Below the pieces are notes generated by a model, which did not search any database, was not told where the DNA came from, and saw only the letters and a program-made list of their open reading frames with translations. A DNA stretch of 64,000 nucleotides, taken from assembly GCA_025359885.1 (NCBI GenBank), contig JANYDG010000112.1, positions 1-64,000 of the forward strand, written 5' to 3'. Shown in pieces: positions 15,844 to 24,263 of the stretch. Position numbers and translations under genes: made by a program. This stretch comes from Acidobacteriota bacterium. GTDB lineage: Bacteria > Acidobacteriota > Terriglobia > Terriglobales > Acidobacteriaceae. The stretch's first letter is position 1, and each line of letters opens with the position of its first letter.

Positions 15844-18102
15844 ATGTCCGCCGCCCTCCTCACCCCGATCCCAACCACCCTCGAAACAGCCCGCCTCCAA
15901 CACGCCCAAAACCACCTCCTCCAAGCCGCCCAGGCCTACAGCGAAACCCTCCTCACCGACCCACAAAACCACACCGCCCTGCTCGGCCTCAGCCTCCTCG
16001 CCCGTCAGTCCGGCCAGCCCCAGGCCGCGCTCTCGATGGCCCAGGCCGCGCTCGCCGCCCAGCAAAACTCTCCCCTCGCCTGGGCTAACTGCGGCGACAT
16101 CCTGCTTGCCCTCAGTGAACCAGCCCTCGCCCAATCCTCCTACCGTCACGCGCTCCAGCTCGACCCCGCCCTCGCCGCCGCCCACTTCGGCCTCGGCAAC
16201 GCCCTCGCCTCACAGGAGGATTACAACGCCGCTGCGCCCCACTTCGCCCGCGCCCTTCAGCAGGCGACTCACTGTCCTGAGGTCCACTTCGCCCTCGCTT
16301 TCGCCCTTGCCAAACTCGCCCGGTTCCCCCATGCCCTCGCCCTCTACCGCCAGGCCATCCAGCTTCGCCCCACCTTTGCCGCCGCCTGGCTCAACCTCGG
16401 CGTCGCCCTCATCGCCCACGGCCTGCCTCAACTCGCCCCGCCCTGCTATACGCAGGCCCTCACCGCCGAGCCAGAAAACCACCAGGTCCAGATCTCCGCC
16501 CATCTCAACCTCGGCCACCTCCTCCGCTCCCAGGGCGACTTCGCGGCCGCCCAGCAGCACTATGAATCAGCCCTCAACCTGGTTTCAGGCTCGGCTTCGC
16601 TCCAAGACCCCTCACGCCTCCCCGAAGTCCACATCGCCTTCACCTACCTCCACCTCGAACAAAATCATTTCCCCCAGGCCCATCACGCCCTCCGCCAGGC
16701 TCAGGCCGCCGATCCCAGCCACGAAAACCCGGAAATCCCCAACGCCCGCGGCATCCTCCTCCTCGCCGAAGACTCCGCGACCTCACCACTCCGGCCGCCC
16801 CAGGTCCCGACCCTGGCGCCTGAGACTGACCTCTCCCAGTCCCTCACCCAGTCCCTCAGCCACCAGGCCATCACCGCCTTCACCCACGCTGAATCCCTCG
16901 GCCACAAAACCGCCCCCAGCAACCGCGGTAACGCCCTGCTCCGCCTCGGTCGCCTCCCCGAAGCCCTCGCCGCCCACGAAAAAGCCGTAGCCCTCGACCC
17001 CCTCCACCCCGGCCTCCGCTACAACCTCGCCCTCACCCAGCTCCGCTCCGGCGACTTCCTCCACGGCTGGCTCAACTACGAGGCCCGCTGGCTCTTTCGC
17101 GAAGTGCACCCCAGCCCCCGCCTCTTCGCCCAACCCCGCTGGCAGGGCTCGCCCGTTCCCGCCCTCCTCGTCTACTGCGAACAAGGCCTCGGCGACACCC
17201 TCCAGTACCTCCGCTTCCTCCCCCAGGTCGCCCAACGCCTCTCCGCAAATCCGAGTCAAGACGCGAGTGCCCCAGGCCCCGACCCTGGGACTTGCGTTTC
17301 CCCCCAACCTCGCCTCATTCTCGAGGTCCAACCCGCCCTCATGCGGCTCCTCACCCCATGGCTGCATCATTTCCGCCAGTCCCATTCCGCCCTCACCATC
17401 CAACTGCTCCCCCTCGCCGCACCCCTGCCCCCCTTCACCCACCACATCCCCCTCCTCAGCCTCCCCGCCCTCTTCGAAACCACCCTCGAAACCATCCCAA
17501 CCCCGATCCCCTACCTCTTCCCTGACCCCCAGCTCACGGCGCAGCGCGCCGCAGAATTACCCCAGCACTCCCGCCCAAAAATCGGCATCAAAAAAATCGG
17601 CATCAATTGGGCCGGCAATCCCCTTTACCGTGCCGACCACGAGCGTTCCACCCACCTTTCCACCTTTCGCCCCCTGCTCCATCTCCCCCACATCCTCTGG
17701 GTCTCGCTTCAAAACGGCCCCGCGGCAGCCCAGATTGCCCAGCTTCCCCAGCTTTCCCGGGCCATCCAGCTCATCAACGCCAGCGAAAACGACCTCGACC
17801 TCGCCTCAACCGCCGCCCTCATCGCCAATCTCGACCTCATCATCACCACCGACACCGCGATCGCCCACCTCGCCGGAGCTCTCGCGAAACCCCTCTGGCT
17901 CCTTCTCCCCTGGCAATCTGACTGGCGCTGGATGCAGCACACTCTCTCCACCCCCTGGTACCCCTCCGCCCGCCTCTTCCGCCAATCCAGCCCCCACAAC
18001 TGGCCTGAGCTCATCGACCGCGTCTCCCACGAACTCCGCCTCTGGCTCTCCTCCAACCACCCAAACTCTCATGCAAACTCCGCACCAGCCGCTCGTCTGT
18101 GA
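15844..18102 (+). CDS. TPR protein fused to a glycosyltransferase-9-like domain
   Basis: A protein of about 752 residues. The N-terminal half is a run of around ten tetratricopeptide repeats, for example ALAQSSYRHALQLDPALAAA and ALALYRQAIQLRPTFAAAWL. The C-terminal part resembles heptosyltransferase-like TPR fusions: YCEQGLGDTLQYLRFLPQVA, IGINWAGNPLYRADHERST, TDTAIAHLAGALAKPLWLLL and DWRWM. It probably modifies a surface glycan or protein; the acceptor is unknown. The ATG at 15844 is preferred over a TTG at 15820. Two copies of a palindromic repeat (16797-16825 and 17268-17295) lie in frame and encode Pro-rich linkers (PPQVPTLAPE and APGPDPG). Its GTG-adjacent end nearly touches the ROK gene. 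Confidence 0.78.
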   Translation: MSAALLTPIPTTLETARLQHAQNHLLQAAQAYSETLLTDPQNHTALLGLSLLARQSGQPQAALSMAQAALAAQQNSPLAWANCGDILLALSEPALAQSSYRHALQLDPALAAAHFGLGNALASQEDYNAAAPHFARALQQATHCPEVHFALAFALAKLARFPHALALYRQAIQLRPTFAAAWLNLGVALIAHGLPQLAPPCYTQALTAEPENHQVQISAHLNLGHLLRSQGDFAAAQQHYESALNLVSGSASLQDPSRLPEVHIAFTYLHLEQNHFPQAHHALRQAQAADPSHENPEIPNARGILLLAEDSATSPLRPPQVPTLAPETDLSQSLTQSLSHQAITAFTHAESLGHKTAPSNRGNALLRLGRLPEALAAHEKAVALDPLHPGLRYNLALTQLRSGDFLHGWLNYEARWLFREVHPSPRLFAQPRWQGSPVPALLVYCEQGLGDTLQYLRFLPQVAQRLSANPSQDASAPGPDPGTCVSPQPRLILEVQPALMRLLTPWLHHFRQSHSALTIQLLPLAAPLPPFTHHIPLLSLPALFETTLETIPTPIPYLFPDPQLTAQRAAELPQHSRPKIGIKKIGINWAGNPLYRADHERSTHLSTFRPLLHLPHILWVSLQNGPAAAQIAQLPQLSRAIQLINASENDLDLASTAALIANLDLIITTDTAIAHLAGALAKPLWLLLPWQSDWRWMQHTLSTPWYPSARLFRQSSPHNWPELIDRVSHELRLWLSSNHPNSHANSAPAARL
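16797..16825 (+). repeat. in-frame palindromic repeat (CCCCAGGTCCCGACCCTGG type)
   Basis: Reads GCCCCAGGTCCCGACCCTGG and encodes PPQVPTLAPE inside the TPR protein. Related copies are at 17268-17295 in the same gene and at 21599-21630 in the amidotransferase-like gene. The arms CCAGG and CCTGG are complementary. Confidence 0.6.
17268..17295 (+). repeat. second in-frame copy of the CCCCAGG palindrome
   Basis: Contains GCCCCAGGCCCCGACCCTGG and encodes APGPDPG in the middle of the glycosyltransferase half of the TPR protein, between two conserved family segments, where it probably extends a surface loop. Confidence 0.6.
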
Positions 18103-18128
18103 TACAACGGTCTCGCGGAGCCGCTGCC

Positions 18129-19160
18129 ATGCCCCTGTCCTCTGAAATCTCCCCTCTCCCTCTTCCCGTCCTGGCCTATGACATAGGCGGCAGCCATATC
18201 GCGGCCGCCATCTGCCTCTACACCCCGGCGACCCAGGCCAATCCCGCTGCCTACGCGCTCCTCGGCCTCGCCCGTGCGCCCCTCCCGGCCGATGCACCCG
18301 AGGGAGCAGGGCACTTCTCCGCCGCCAGCTTCGTCCGCCTCCTCGCCACCCTCGGCCACGCTGCCGCCAACTCCGCCAATATCGATTTCACAACCGTCGT
18401 CGGAGCCAGCTTCGCCTTCCCGGGTCCCTTTGACTTCGCCAACGGCGTCAGCCACATGCAGCACAAGCTGCAGGGGCTCTACGGCTTCCATCTCAAATCC
18501 GCCCTCGCCACCCGCTTTCAGTGGCAGCCCCATCAGCTCAATTTCCTCAAAGACGCCGACGCCTTCCTCCTCGGCGAAATCGCTGCCGGCGCAGCTCTCG
18601 CCGCCGACCGCGCCATCGGCATCACCCTCGGCACCGGCATCGGATGCGCTTTCGGCCTCCACGGGCTCATCACCACTTCCGCGCCCGGCGTCCCACCCGA
18701 CGGCGAAATCTGGAATCTCCCCTACAACGGCGCTACCGTCGAAGACTTCGTCTCCACCCGCTTCCTCCGCCAGCACTACCAAACCCTCACCGGCCTCGAA
18801 GCAGAAGTCGCCACCATCGCCGACACCGCCAAAGACCCCGCAGCCTGTAGAGAAGTGAACCAATTCGAAGCCCATTGCCGCGCCCGCCAGGCCTTTCAGG
18901 ATTTCGGCAACCACCTCGGCCTCGCCCTCAACCAGATCGCCGCCGAGTTCAACCCCGAGGTCATCGTCCTCGGCGGAGGCATCAGCCGCGCCGCCAGCCT
19001 CTTCCTCCCCGCCACCCGCGCCGCCCTCACCGACTTCCACCCCCGCATCGCGGTCTCAACTCTCCTCGACCAGGCTCCTCTCGTCGGTGCAGCCCACCAC
19101 TTCTTCCAGCACTTTTTCTCTGCCCCAGACAAAAGCGGCCAGACCCCCGAAAGGGCCTGA
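18129..19160 (+). CDS. ROK-family sugar kinase/regulator-like protein
   Basis: About 343 residues from the ATG at 18129, which has a GGAG ribosome site 8 bases upstream; an in-frame GTG at 18099 would overlap the preceding stop by 4 bases. The ATPase fold is marked by LAYDIGGSHIAAAIC at the N-terminus, a second phosphate loop IGITLGTGIGCAFGLHG and PEVIVLGGGISRAA near the C-terminus. The Cys-rich zinc motif of classical ROK proteins is missing, so it is an atypical member. Sugar phosphorylation, perhaps glucokinase activity, is likely but the substrate is not determinable here. Confidence 0.75.
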   Translation: MPLSSEISPLPLPVLAYDIGGSHIAAAICLYTPATQANPAAYALLGLARAPLPADAPEGAGHFSAASFVRLLATLGHAAANSANIDFTTVVGASFAFPGPFDFANGVSHMQHKLQGLYGFHLKSALATRFQWQPHQLNFLKDADAFLLGEIAAGAALAADRAIGITLGTGIGCAFGLHGLITTSAPGVPPDGEIWNLPYNGATVEDFVSTRFLRQHYQTLTGLEAEVATIADTAKDPAACREVNQFEAHCRARQAFQDFGNHLGLALNQIAAEFNPEVIVLGGGISRAASLFLPATRAALTDFHPRIAVSTLLDQAPLVGAAHHFFQHFFSAPDKSGQTPERA

Positions 19161-19180
19161 CCGCCAAAGGACTCTAGCCA

Positions 19181-19270
19181 CTAAAGCATTTTCAGGAATG
19201 GTAAAAAGCGAGGCCGCACCGCTGGCTGGATTTTTGATCAAGAAAAATCCAGCCTCGCGAATGCTGGACA
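19181..19270 (+). mobile_element. partial copy of a MITE-like element
   Basis: Begins with CTAAAGCATTTTCAGG (19181-19196) and contains the internal palindrome GGATTTTTGATCAAGAAAAA. It aligns as reverse complement with the complete 118-base element at 61268-61385. Homology fades after about 19270, so the far terminal repeat is missing. Confidence 0.65.
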
Positions 19271-19334
19271 AGTTTTTAGCTTTCAGCTAAAAAATCACTC
19301 ACCACGACCACCCTGAGTGCAAAGGTCATTCCAC

Positions 19335-19362
19335 AAATGTGGTCATCCTGAGCAAAGCGAGC
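19335..19362 (+). repeat. dispersed GTCATCCTGAGCAAAGC repeat, copy 1
   Basis: Shares GTCATCCTGAGCAAAGC with 22006-22022. Intergenic, between the MITE-like copy and a secreted-protein gene; a CACACTTCACACGCACACT tract follows at about 19386. Confidence 0.7.
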
Positions 19363-19409
19363 ATCTGCTGTTGCCCTTGCTTTTCACACTTCACACGCAC
19401 ACTGGCTCT

Positions 19410-19937
19410 TCACCGCGTAATCGTTACATAGCGCCGACCAGCAAAGAGCCGGAAACCATCCGCCGCCCCGACCATCTTCAACGGCGTCGGCCGCTTCATC
19501 TCCGCATCCGTCTTCGAGCTCACCGTGAACAAGTCATGCGCGCCCACATCCAACACGATAAACTTGTCCCCGCCAATGAATCCAATACCGTAGATCCCCG
19601 CCGGCAGCTCGTGGCCCTCCACCTTTATCGCCACCTCGGTGATGAAATAAGCCTGGTACTTGGCCTGCACATCCGTCGAGTACCCGCTCGTATCTACCAG
19701 AGTCGAAAGCACATACATCCCATCAGCGAACTTCACCCCGCCTGAATTGCGCAGTTGCGTTGTCGCCGATTGCCCGCGGAAAAATACACTCGCCGGCAGC
19801 AGCTTCGTCGTCTCCGCCGCCGTCAACACCTGGTCCTTCGCCGCCGCCGCCTGTGCCATACCAACCTGCGCCAGACCCAACACACTCACAACTGCTATCA
19901 ACGCCGCCAATCCCAACTTGCCCAATCCAATCCGCAT
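19410..19937 (-). CDS. secreted protein of unknown function
   Basis: A 175-residue protein starting MRIGLGKLGLAALIAVVSVL, a clear signal peptide ending near AQVGMAQAAA. The start is fixed by a GGAGG site 8 bases before this ATG; upstream in-frame codons lack one. The mature part is mostly beta-like, with LLPASVFFRGQSATTQLRNS and ELPAGIYGIGFIGGDKFIVL. I recognise no catalytic motif. It stands alone, convergent with the ROK gene and divergent from the next gene. Confidence 0.68.
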   Translation of the reverse strand: MRIGLGKLGLAALIAVVSVLGLAQVGMAQAAAAKDQVLTAAETTKLLPASVFFRGQSATTQLRNSGGVKFADGMYVLSTLVDTSGYSTDVQAKYQAYFITEVAIKVEGHELPAGIYGIGFIGGDKFIVLDVGAHDLFTVSSKTDAEMKRPTPLKMVGAADGFRLFAGRRYVTITR

Positions 19938-20239
19938 TCTCGTTCCTCCCATAATTTCTGCCGCTATCGCAGCAACCGGAGTATACCCCACCGCCCACTA
20001 CCTCGACCCATCCGCTCAACCCCTGCAGTCCCGTGTTCGATTCAGACCATCGCATTTCCCGGTTTCCGCGTATCTTTAAGCTAGCTCCCTTTTGCTCCCA
20101 CAAGAGTCAAACCTCCCGTACCCCCTCACCCATGCGTATGTACCAGAAACCCGCAAGCGTAAACCCGCGAAAGGTGTGCCCGATGAGTGCCATCCAACCC
20201 CAAAGCATCCCGTCCAAACCCTTCCCCCGGAGCGCCCCC

Positions 20240-20971
20240 ATGTCCAGAACTCTTCCCCTATCCCTCCTCTCTGCCCTCATCCTCGCCATCTCCGTCGCAG
20301 CAGCACCGGCAGCTGAATTGCCAGACGCTCCCCAGCCGGCAACCCTCCAGGCCGCCGCCGCGCCGGCCCCACCGACCACGCCGGCCATCGACGCCGGCCC
20401 CTGTGTCGTAGAACCCAACCAGCCCGCCGACCCCCTCACCTTCCATATCCGCACCATCTGCCTCGTTCACCGCACCTTTAATATCGGAGCCATCGTCAGC
20501 CCCGCCATCGGTGCCGCCATCGAAATGGCCCGCCCCCCCGACCACTACCCCCGCGAGTGGAAAGATGGCGCTGAAGCTTTCGGCCGGAACTACGGCGATC
20601 GCGCCGCCCGCCACACCGCCTCCGGCCTCGCCAACTTCACCATCGCGGCCATTGACCGCGAAGATCCCCGCTACCACGCCAGCGCAAATCCCGAATTCGC
20701 CCACCGCGTCTTCCACGCCGTCATCTTCTCCGTCATCAACCAGTCCCAATCCGGACACCGCACCCTCGCCCTCAGCAACTTCGCCGGGGCATCCGCTGCG
20801 GGATTCGTCGGCATGGCCTACCTCCCGCGCGGCTACGACGACGTCACACACGGCTACCAGCACTCCGCCACAGAATTCGTCTCCTTCGCCGGCCAGAACC
20901 TCATCTCAGAGTTCTACCCGGAATTCGTCCGCCTCGCCCACAAACTCCACCTCCCCACCCCCAAACCCTAA
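20240..20971 (+). CDS. exported protein of unknown function
   Basis: About 243 residues from the ATG at 20240, chosen because it starts the signal peptide MSRTLPLSLLSALILAISVA and has GGAG 9 bases upstream. In-frame Met codons at 20132 and 20183 would add an unlikely basic leader. The mature protein is Ala/Pro-rich at first, then has conserved-looking stretches: DHYPREWKDGAEAFGRNYGD, IAAIDREDPRYHAS and GHRTLALSNFAGASAAGFVG. A helix-rich envelope protein is plausible. A heptamer repeat tract begins right after the stop. Confidence 0.65.
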   Translation: MSRTLPLSLLSALILAISVAAAPAAELPDAPQPATLQAAAAPAPPTTPAIDAGPCVVEPNQPADPLTFHIRTICLVHRTFNIGAIVSPAIGAAIEMARPPDHYPREWKDGAEAFGRNYGDRAARHTASGLANFTIAAIDREDPRYHASANPEFAHRVFHAVIFSVINQSQSGHRTLALSNFAGASAAGFVGMAYLPRGYDDVTHGYQHSATEFVSFAGQNLISEFYPEFVRLAHKLHLPTPKP

Positions 20972-20972
20972 T

Positions 20973-21058
20973 CCCTGACCCCTGACCCCTGACCCCTGAT
21001 CCCTGATCCCTAGTCCTGACCCCTGACCCCTGACCCCTGACCCCTGATCCCTCGTCCC
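20973..21058 (-). repeat. tandem heptamer repeat tract (GGGATCA type)
   Basis: About twelve units of CCCTGAC or CCCTGAT on the plus strand (GGGGTCA and GGGATCA on the minus strand). It fills most of the spacer between an exported-protein gene and the amidotransferase-like gene. Confidence 0.9.
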
Positions 21059-21097
21059 TCGCCTCTATAATTCCCCTCAAGGAAGAGAGACCCCAAC

Positions 21098-21943
21098 ATG
21101 CCCATTCACATCGCCATCCCGGAACCAACCAGCCCGCTCTACGTTCCTGATTCCGCTCCCTACAACCAGCGCTCCCTTCCCCAATACCTCCACGCACTCA
21201 TCTCCGCAGGAGCCGTGCCCATCCCCATCCCGCTCCACGAATCACCCCACCGCGTCGCCAAAATCCTCGCCACCTGTCAAGGAATCTGCCTCCCCGGCTC
21301 AGGCGCCGATATCGATCCTCAAAAATACGGCGAAGCCCCCCTCCCCCTGTCCGCGCCCCCCGACCCCGCCCGCGCCGCCGTCGATGAACTCCTCATCCAG
21401 GACGCCTTCAACCTCCGCAAACCCATCCTCGGCATCTGCTACGGCACCCAGACCCTCAACGTCTGGTGCGGCGGCTCCATCATTCAAGACATCCCCACCC
21501 AAATCGGAGCCTCGGTGAATCACACGCCGGGGAGAACGATGATGGACGCCCACCCCATTCAAGTCACCCCAAATACCCGTCTGGCCACCCTCCTGCCGGC
21601 GCCTCAGGTCCCGACTTTGGGGCCTGGGCTGGAGAAGGGACCGGGTTCAGAGAAGGTCCTCCCCATCATCCCCCGTCACCTCCCCGAATACGTCAACTCC
21701 AGCCACCACCAGGCCATCCGCACCCCCGGCGACAACCTCATCGTCTCCGCCATCAGCCCCCAGGACGGCGTCATCGAGGCCATCGAACTCGCCTCCCCAA
21801 ACCACTTCGTCCTCGCCGTCCAATGGCACCCCGAACGCAGCTACGACCACTCCCAACTCTCCCGCAACATCTTCCACGCCTTCCTCCAGGCCGCAGAATC
21901 ATGGCACCCAAGGCACATCGAAGACTCCGTCCTCCACGCCTGA
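21098..21943 (+). CDS. class I glutamine-amidotransferase-like hydrolase (PuuD-like, peptidase C26)
   Basis: A 281-residue enzyme with the C26 layout. GICLPGSGADIDPQKYGE is near residue 65, the nucleophile Cys in ILGICYGTQTLNVWCGGSI near 111, and the His-Glu of the triad in VLAVQWHPERS near 248. The closest known relatives are gamma-glutamyl-gamma-aminobutyrate hydrolases, which remove glutamate from gamma-glutamyl amides; a specific substrate is not assigned. An in-frame palindromic repeat (21599-21630) inserts APQVPTLGPG within the protein. It is preceded by a short spacer with a heptamer tract and an AGGAAGAGAG-type ribosome site. Confidence 0.82.
   Translation: MPIHIAIPEPTSPLYVPDSAPYNQRSLPQYLHALISAGAVPIPIPLHESPHRVAKILATCQGICLPGSGADIDPQKYGEAPLPLSAPPDPARAAVDELLIQDAFNLRKPILGICYGTQTLNVWCGGSIIQDIPTQIGASVNHTPGRTMMDAHPIQVTPNTRLATLLPAPQVPTLGPGLEKGPGSEKVLPIIPRHLPEYVNSSHHQAIRTPGDNLIVSAISPQDGVIEAIELASPNHFVLAVQWHPERSYDHSQLSRNIFHAFLQAAESWHPRHIEDSVLHA
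21599..21630 (+). repeat. in-frame CCTCAGGTCCCGACTTTGG repeat in the amidotransferase-like gene
   Basis: Encodes APQVPTLGPG. It is related to the two copies in the TPR gene (16797-16825 and 17268-17295) and is placed between the glutaminase core and the segment leading to the His-Glu pair. Confidence 0.6.
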
Positions 21944-22001
21944 AAAAGCTCCTCAGCATGACAAGTTCAGGATTACAAGTTCTGGATGACAAGTAATTTT
22001 G

Positions 22002-22076
22002 TTTGTCATCCTGAGCAAAGCAAAGGACCTGCTTCTCCCACTTCACACTCACACTTCACACTCACACTCGCTTCTG
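22002..22076 (+). repeat. dispersed repeats upstream of rsmG
   Basis: A second GTCATCCTGAGCAAAGC copy (22006-22022, continuing AAAGGACCTGC) is followed by a tandem CACTTCACACTCACA tract (about 22039-22072). The reading frame stays open through both, which would give rsmG a spurious 31-residue extension. Confidence 0.75.
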
Positions 22077-22091
22077 TCCACGTGCCAAAAG

Positions 22092-22709
22092 ATGCCCACT
22101 CGCCTCAACCAACTCCTCGAGGAATCCGGCAGTACCCCCCTGCCGCCTGATCTACACGAAAAATTCGCCGCCTACCTGGCCCTCCTGCTCAAATGGAACG
22201 CCAAAACCAATCTCACCGCCATCCGCGATGAAGAGGGCATTCTCAGCCGCCACTTCCTCGAATCCATCCTCTGCGCCCGCGCCCTCCCCTCCGGCATCAC
22301 CACCCTGCTCGATTTCGGCTCCGGCGCAGGATTCCCCGGCCTGCCCATCGCCCTCCTCCGCCCCGACATCGCCGTCACCCTCGCCGAATCCCAGAACAAA
22401 AAATCCGCCTTCCTCCGCGAAGCCATCCGCACACTCGGGGTCACAGCCGCCGTCCACTCCGCCCGCGCCGAAACCCTCACCGCCAGATTCGACTGCGTCA
22501 CCCTCCGCGCCGTCGACAACATGCAGCAAGCCATCCCCGCGGCCCTTCAGCTCCTCGCCCCCAAGGGCACCCTCGCCGTCCTCACCACCCTCGACAACAT
22601 TCCCATGATCCAGTCCCTCGCCGCCGCAACCACCTCCCTCCAGTGGCTCCCACCCCACCCCCTCCCGCGTGGAACAAACCGCATTCTGCTTCTGTCAAAA
22701 AGCACATAA
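22092..22709 (+). CDS. rsmG: 16S rRNA (guanine-527-N7)-methyltransferase
   Basis: A 205-residue RsmG/GidB enzyme that methylates N7 of G527 in 16S rRNA. Family signatures are LLKWNAKTNLTAIRDEEGIL, RHFLESILCARAL, the S-adenosylmethionine-binding LLDFGSGAGFPGLPIAL and VTLAESQNKKSAFLREA, and FDCVTLRAVDNM. The start at 22092 (MPTRLNQLLEESG) matches the family N-terminus; the longer open frame upstream translates intergenic repeats and is rejected. rsmG next to parA-parB is the classic origin-proximal arrangement, consistent with the composition switch just downstream. Confidence 0.95.
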   Translation: MPTRLNQLLEESGSTPLPPDLHEKFAAYLALLLKWNAKTNLTAIRDEEGILSRHFLESILCARALPSGITTLLDFGSGAGFPGLPIALLRPDIAVTLAESQNKKSAFLREAIRTLGVTAAVHSARAETLTARFDCVTLRAVDNMQQAIPAALQLLAPKGTLAVLTTLDNIPMIQSLAAATTSLQWLPPHPLPRGTNRILLLSKST

Positions 22710-22769
22710 TTACCATTCAACCAACGATTTTCGCACTTCAACCCATATGTCTCGCATTTCGCCGAAAAA

Positions 22770-22785
22770 TGTCACACGTGTAACA
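22770..22785. promoter_or_regulatory. parS-like palindrome, copy 1 (TGTCACACGTGTAACA)
   Basis: One mismatch from the perfect palindrome TGTCACACGTGTGACA. It lies in the rsmG-parA spacer. Confidence 0.6.
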
Positions 22786-22818
22786 TTCCTCCCGGCCCCC
22801 GAAAAACACCCCGTTCTT

Positions 22819-22844
22819 GCAAATGTCACACGTGTGACATTTGC
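22819..22844. promoter_or_regulatory. parS-like palindrome, copy 2 (perfect, extended)
   Basis: The core TGTCACACGTGTGACA (22824-22839) is extended by GCAAA and TTTGC to a perfect 26-base palindrome. It lies 340 bases upstream of parA. Confidence 0.65.
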
Positions 22845-22927
22845 AGCTCTCGCTCCAGTTTCAACCCAGATTTACTCCAGACCAACTCCAGACCAGACCC
22901 GACTCGACCTGACTAGACCGCCAGTAC

Positions 22928-22957
22928 CAGAGAATGTTCCATGTGGAACATTCTCTG
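22928..22957. promoter_or_regulatory. near-canonical parS-like site (TGTTCCATGTGGAACA)
   Basis: The core at 22935-22950 differs from the widespread parS consensus TGTTTCACGTGAAACA by the CC/GG pair and the central TG. Complementary arms extend to 14 bases on each side (CAGAGAATGTTCCA and its mirror). Confidence 0.6.
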
Positions 22958-23179
22958 AAAAGTCGAAAAATTAATCTTCTTTTCTCGCGACATTTCCACC
23001 GCGATTCACCGCCCTGTGGATTCTTTTTGACCGCTCTCGATGCCACAAAACCCCAATCAAATCAATCGGTTTCAGCACCAGCTCCAAAGCAGATGCTCAA
23101 GTTCTCCACAGGCCTGCTCGCTCAAAACCGCTGTCAAGTCGCTTTCGCTTCCTGACCGTTCCAGATACTCTTGACTTCC

Positions 23180-24043
23180 ATGGGCAAAATTCTAGGAATC
23201 GTCAATCAAAAAGGCGGCGTGGGAAAAACCACCACCGCCATCAACCTCGCCGCCTGCCTCGCCCTCGATGGACTCAAAATCCTTCTAGCCGATTGCGACC
23301 CCCAGGCAAATGCCACTTCCGGGGTCGGTGTGCAGCGCGACGACAATCGCCACTCCATCTACGACGTACTGATGGGCGACGCTCCGGCCGCACAAGTACT
23401 GTTGCCTACTGAGATCGGCAACCTCACATTGCTGCCCGGCAGCAAAAACCTGACTGGCGCAAACATTGAGTTGGCCGGCGCGGAAGACCGCGCCCTGCGC
23501 CTGCGCAAGGCTCTTGCGCCCATTCAAGGCGATTTCGATCTGGTCGTTCTTGACTGCCCGCCGGCGCTGGATCTTCTGACGTTGAATTCGCTTGCAGCCG
23601 CCGACAGCCTGGTCGTGCCGATGCAGGCAGAGTACTTTGCACTCGAAGGAATCTCGGAGCTGGTCTCAACCCTGGAGCGAGTGCGGGCAGCGTTCAATCC
23701 GCGGCTGACGATTGAGGGTGTGCTGCTGACGATGTACGACGATCGGACGAATCTGGCGCAGCAGGTGACGGAGACATTGCGGGAGTATTTCAAAGATCGG
23801 CTGTTTCGGACAGTGATTCCGCGGAATATTCGATTGGCAGAGGCGCCGAGCCACGGGAAGCCGGTGGCTTTGTATGATGCGCGTTCGAGGGGAACTGAGG
23901 CCTATTTTGAGTTGGCGGCCGAGTTTATGGAGCGGAACAAGATTCCGAATCCCAGGGCAGAGGCGCGGAAGCTGGCGGCTGCCGAGGCGGAGCAGATGGC
24001 GAGCCGGACGGGCAAGACGGTAAAGTTCTGGCCGTACGGTTGA
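23180..24043 (+). CDS. parA: chromosome partitioning ATPase ParA/Soj
   Basis: A 287-residue ParA-type ATPase. The start MGKILGIVNQKGGVGKTTTA carries the deviant Walker A motif with its signature lysine. LLADCDPQANATSG is the A' motif, and FDLVVLDCPPALDLLTLNSL the Walker B region. ATP-driven ParA dimers on the nucleoid move ParB-bound origins apart. The ATG at 23180 is used, not the TTG 9 bases earlier. Codon usage changes within the gene: the first half prefers C-ending codons and the last half G-ending codons, marking the strand-composition switch. parB follows after a 271-base spacer with three parS-like sites. Confidence 0.95.
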   Translation: MGKILGIVNQKGGVGKTTTAINLAACLALDGLKILLADCDPQANATSGVGVQRDDNRHSIYDVLMGDAPAAQVLLPTEIGNLTLLPGSKNLTGANIELAGAEDRALRLRKALAPIQGDFDLVVLDCPPALDLLTLNSLAAADSLVVPMQAEYFALEGISELVSTLERVRAAFNPRLTIEGVLLTMYDDRTNLAQQVTETLREYFKDRLFRTVIPRNIRLAEAPSHGKPVALYDARSRGTEAYFELAAEFMERNKIPNPRAEARKLAAAEAEQMASRTGKTVKFWPYG

Positions 24044-24068
24044 GCGGGCCGTTTTGGTGGGGGCAAAA

Positions 24069-24084
24069 TGTTACACGTGTGACA
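24069..24084. promoter_or_regulatory. parS-like palindrome, copy 3 (TGTTACACGTGTGACA)
   Basis: One mismatch to the consensus palindrome; 26 bases after the parA stop. Confidence 0.6.
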
Positions 24085-24131
24085 TTTTCAGGATAGGGGC
24101 TGATTTGGGGTGGGTTTGAGGTTCAGGCAAA

Positions 24132-24147
24132 TGTCACACGTGTGACA
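24132..24147. promoter_or_regulatory. parS-like palindrome, copy 4 (TGTCACACGTGTGACA)
   Basis: A perfect palindrome flanked by AAA and TTT, in the parA-parB spacer. Confidence 0.65.
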
Positions 24148-24263
24148 TTTGAGCCGGTCCTGGTGGAATTGTAAGGGACTGAGTGGGTATTGTCGGCAAG
24201 GTCTGGACCTTTTTACCTCGGGCTCAACAGAGATTGGGGCAGGAACTTGATTTGGAAGGAGAA

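Larger units (their letters stand above)
22710..23179. other. candidate replication origin region between rsmG and parA
   Basis: A 470-base non-coding stretch. It holds two parS-like palindromes, one near-canonical parS-like site and an AT-rich patch (about 22957-22987). It also has loose DnaA-box-like sequences: TTCTCCACA at 23102-23110 (one mismatch to TTATCCACA) and, on the other strand, ATCCACA at 23015-23021. Plus-strand composition is C-rich to the left and G-rich to the right of about 23.55 kb, the sign expected at an origin. No strong DnaA-box cluster was found, so the exact origin is not fixed. Confidence 0.45.

Noticed and set aside
19271-19293. TTTTTAGCT-TTC-AGCTAAAAAA as an intrinsic terminator
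   Set aside because: The T-run is part of the 5' arm and A residues follow the 3' arm on both strands, so no terminal U-tract would form.
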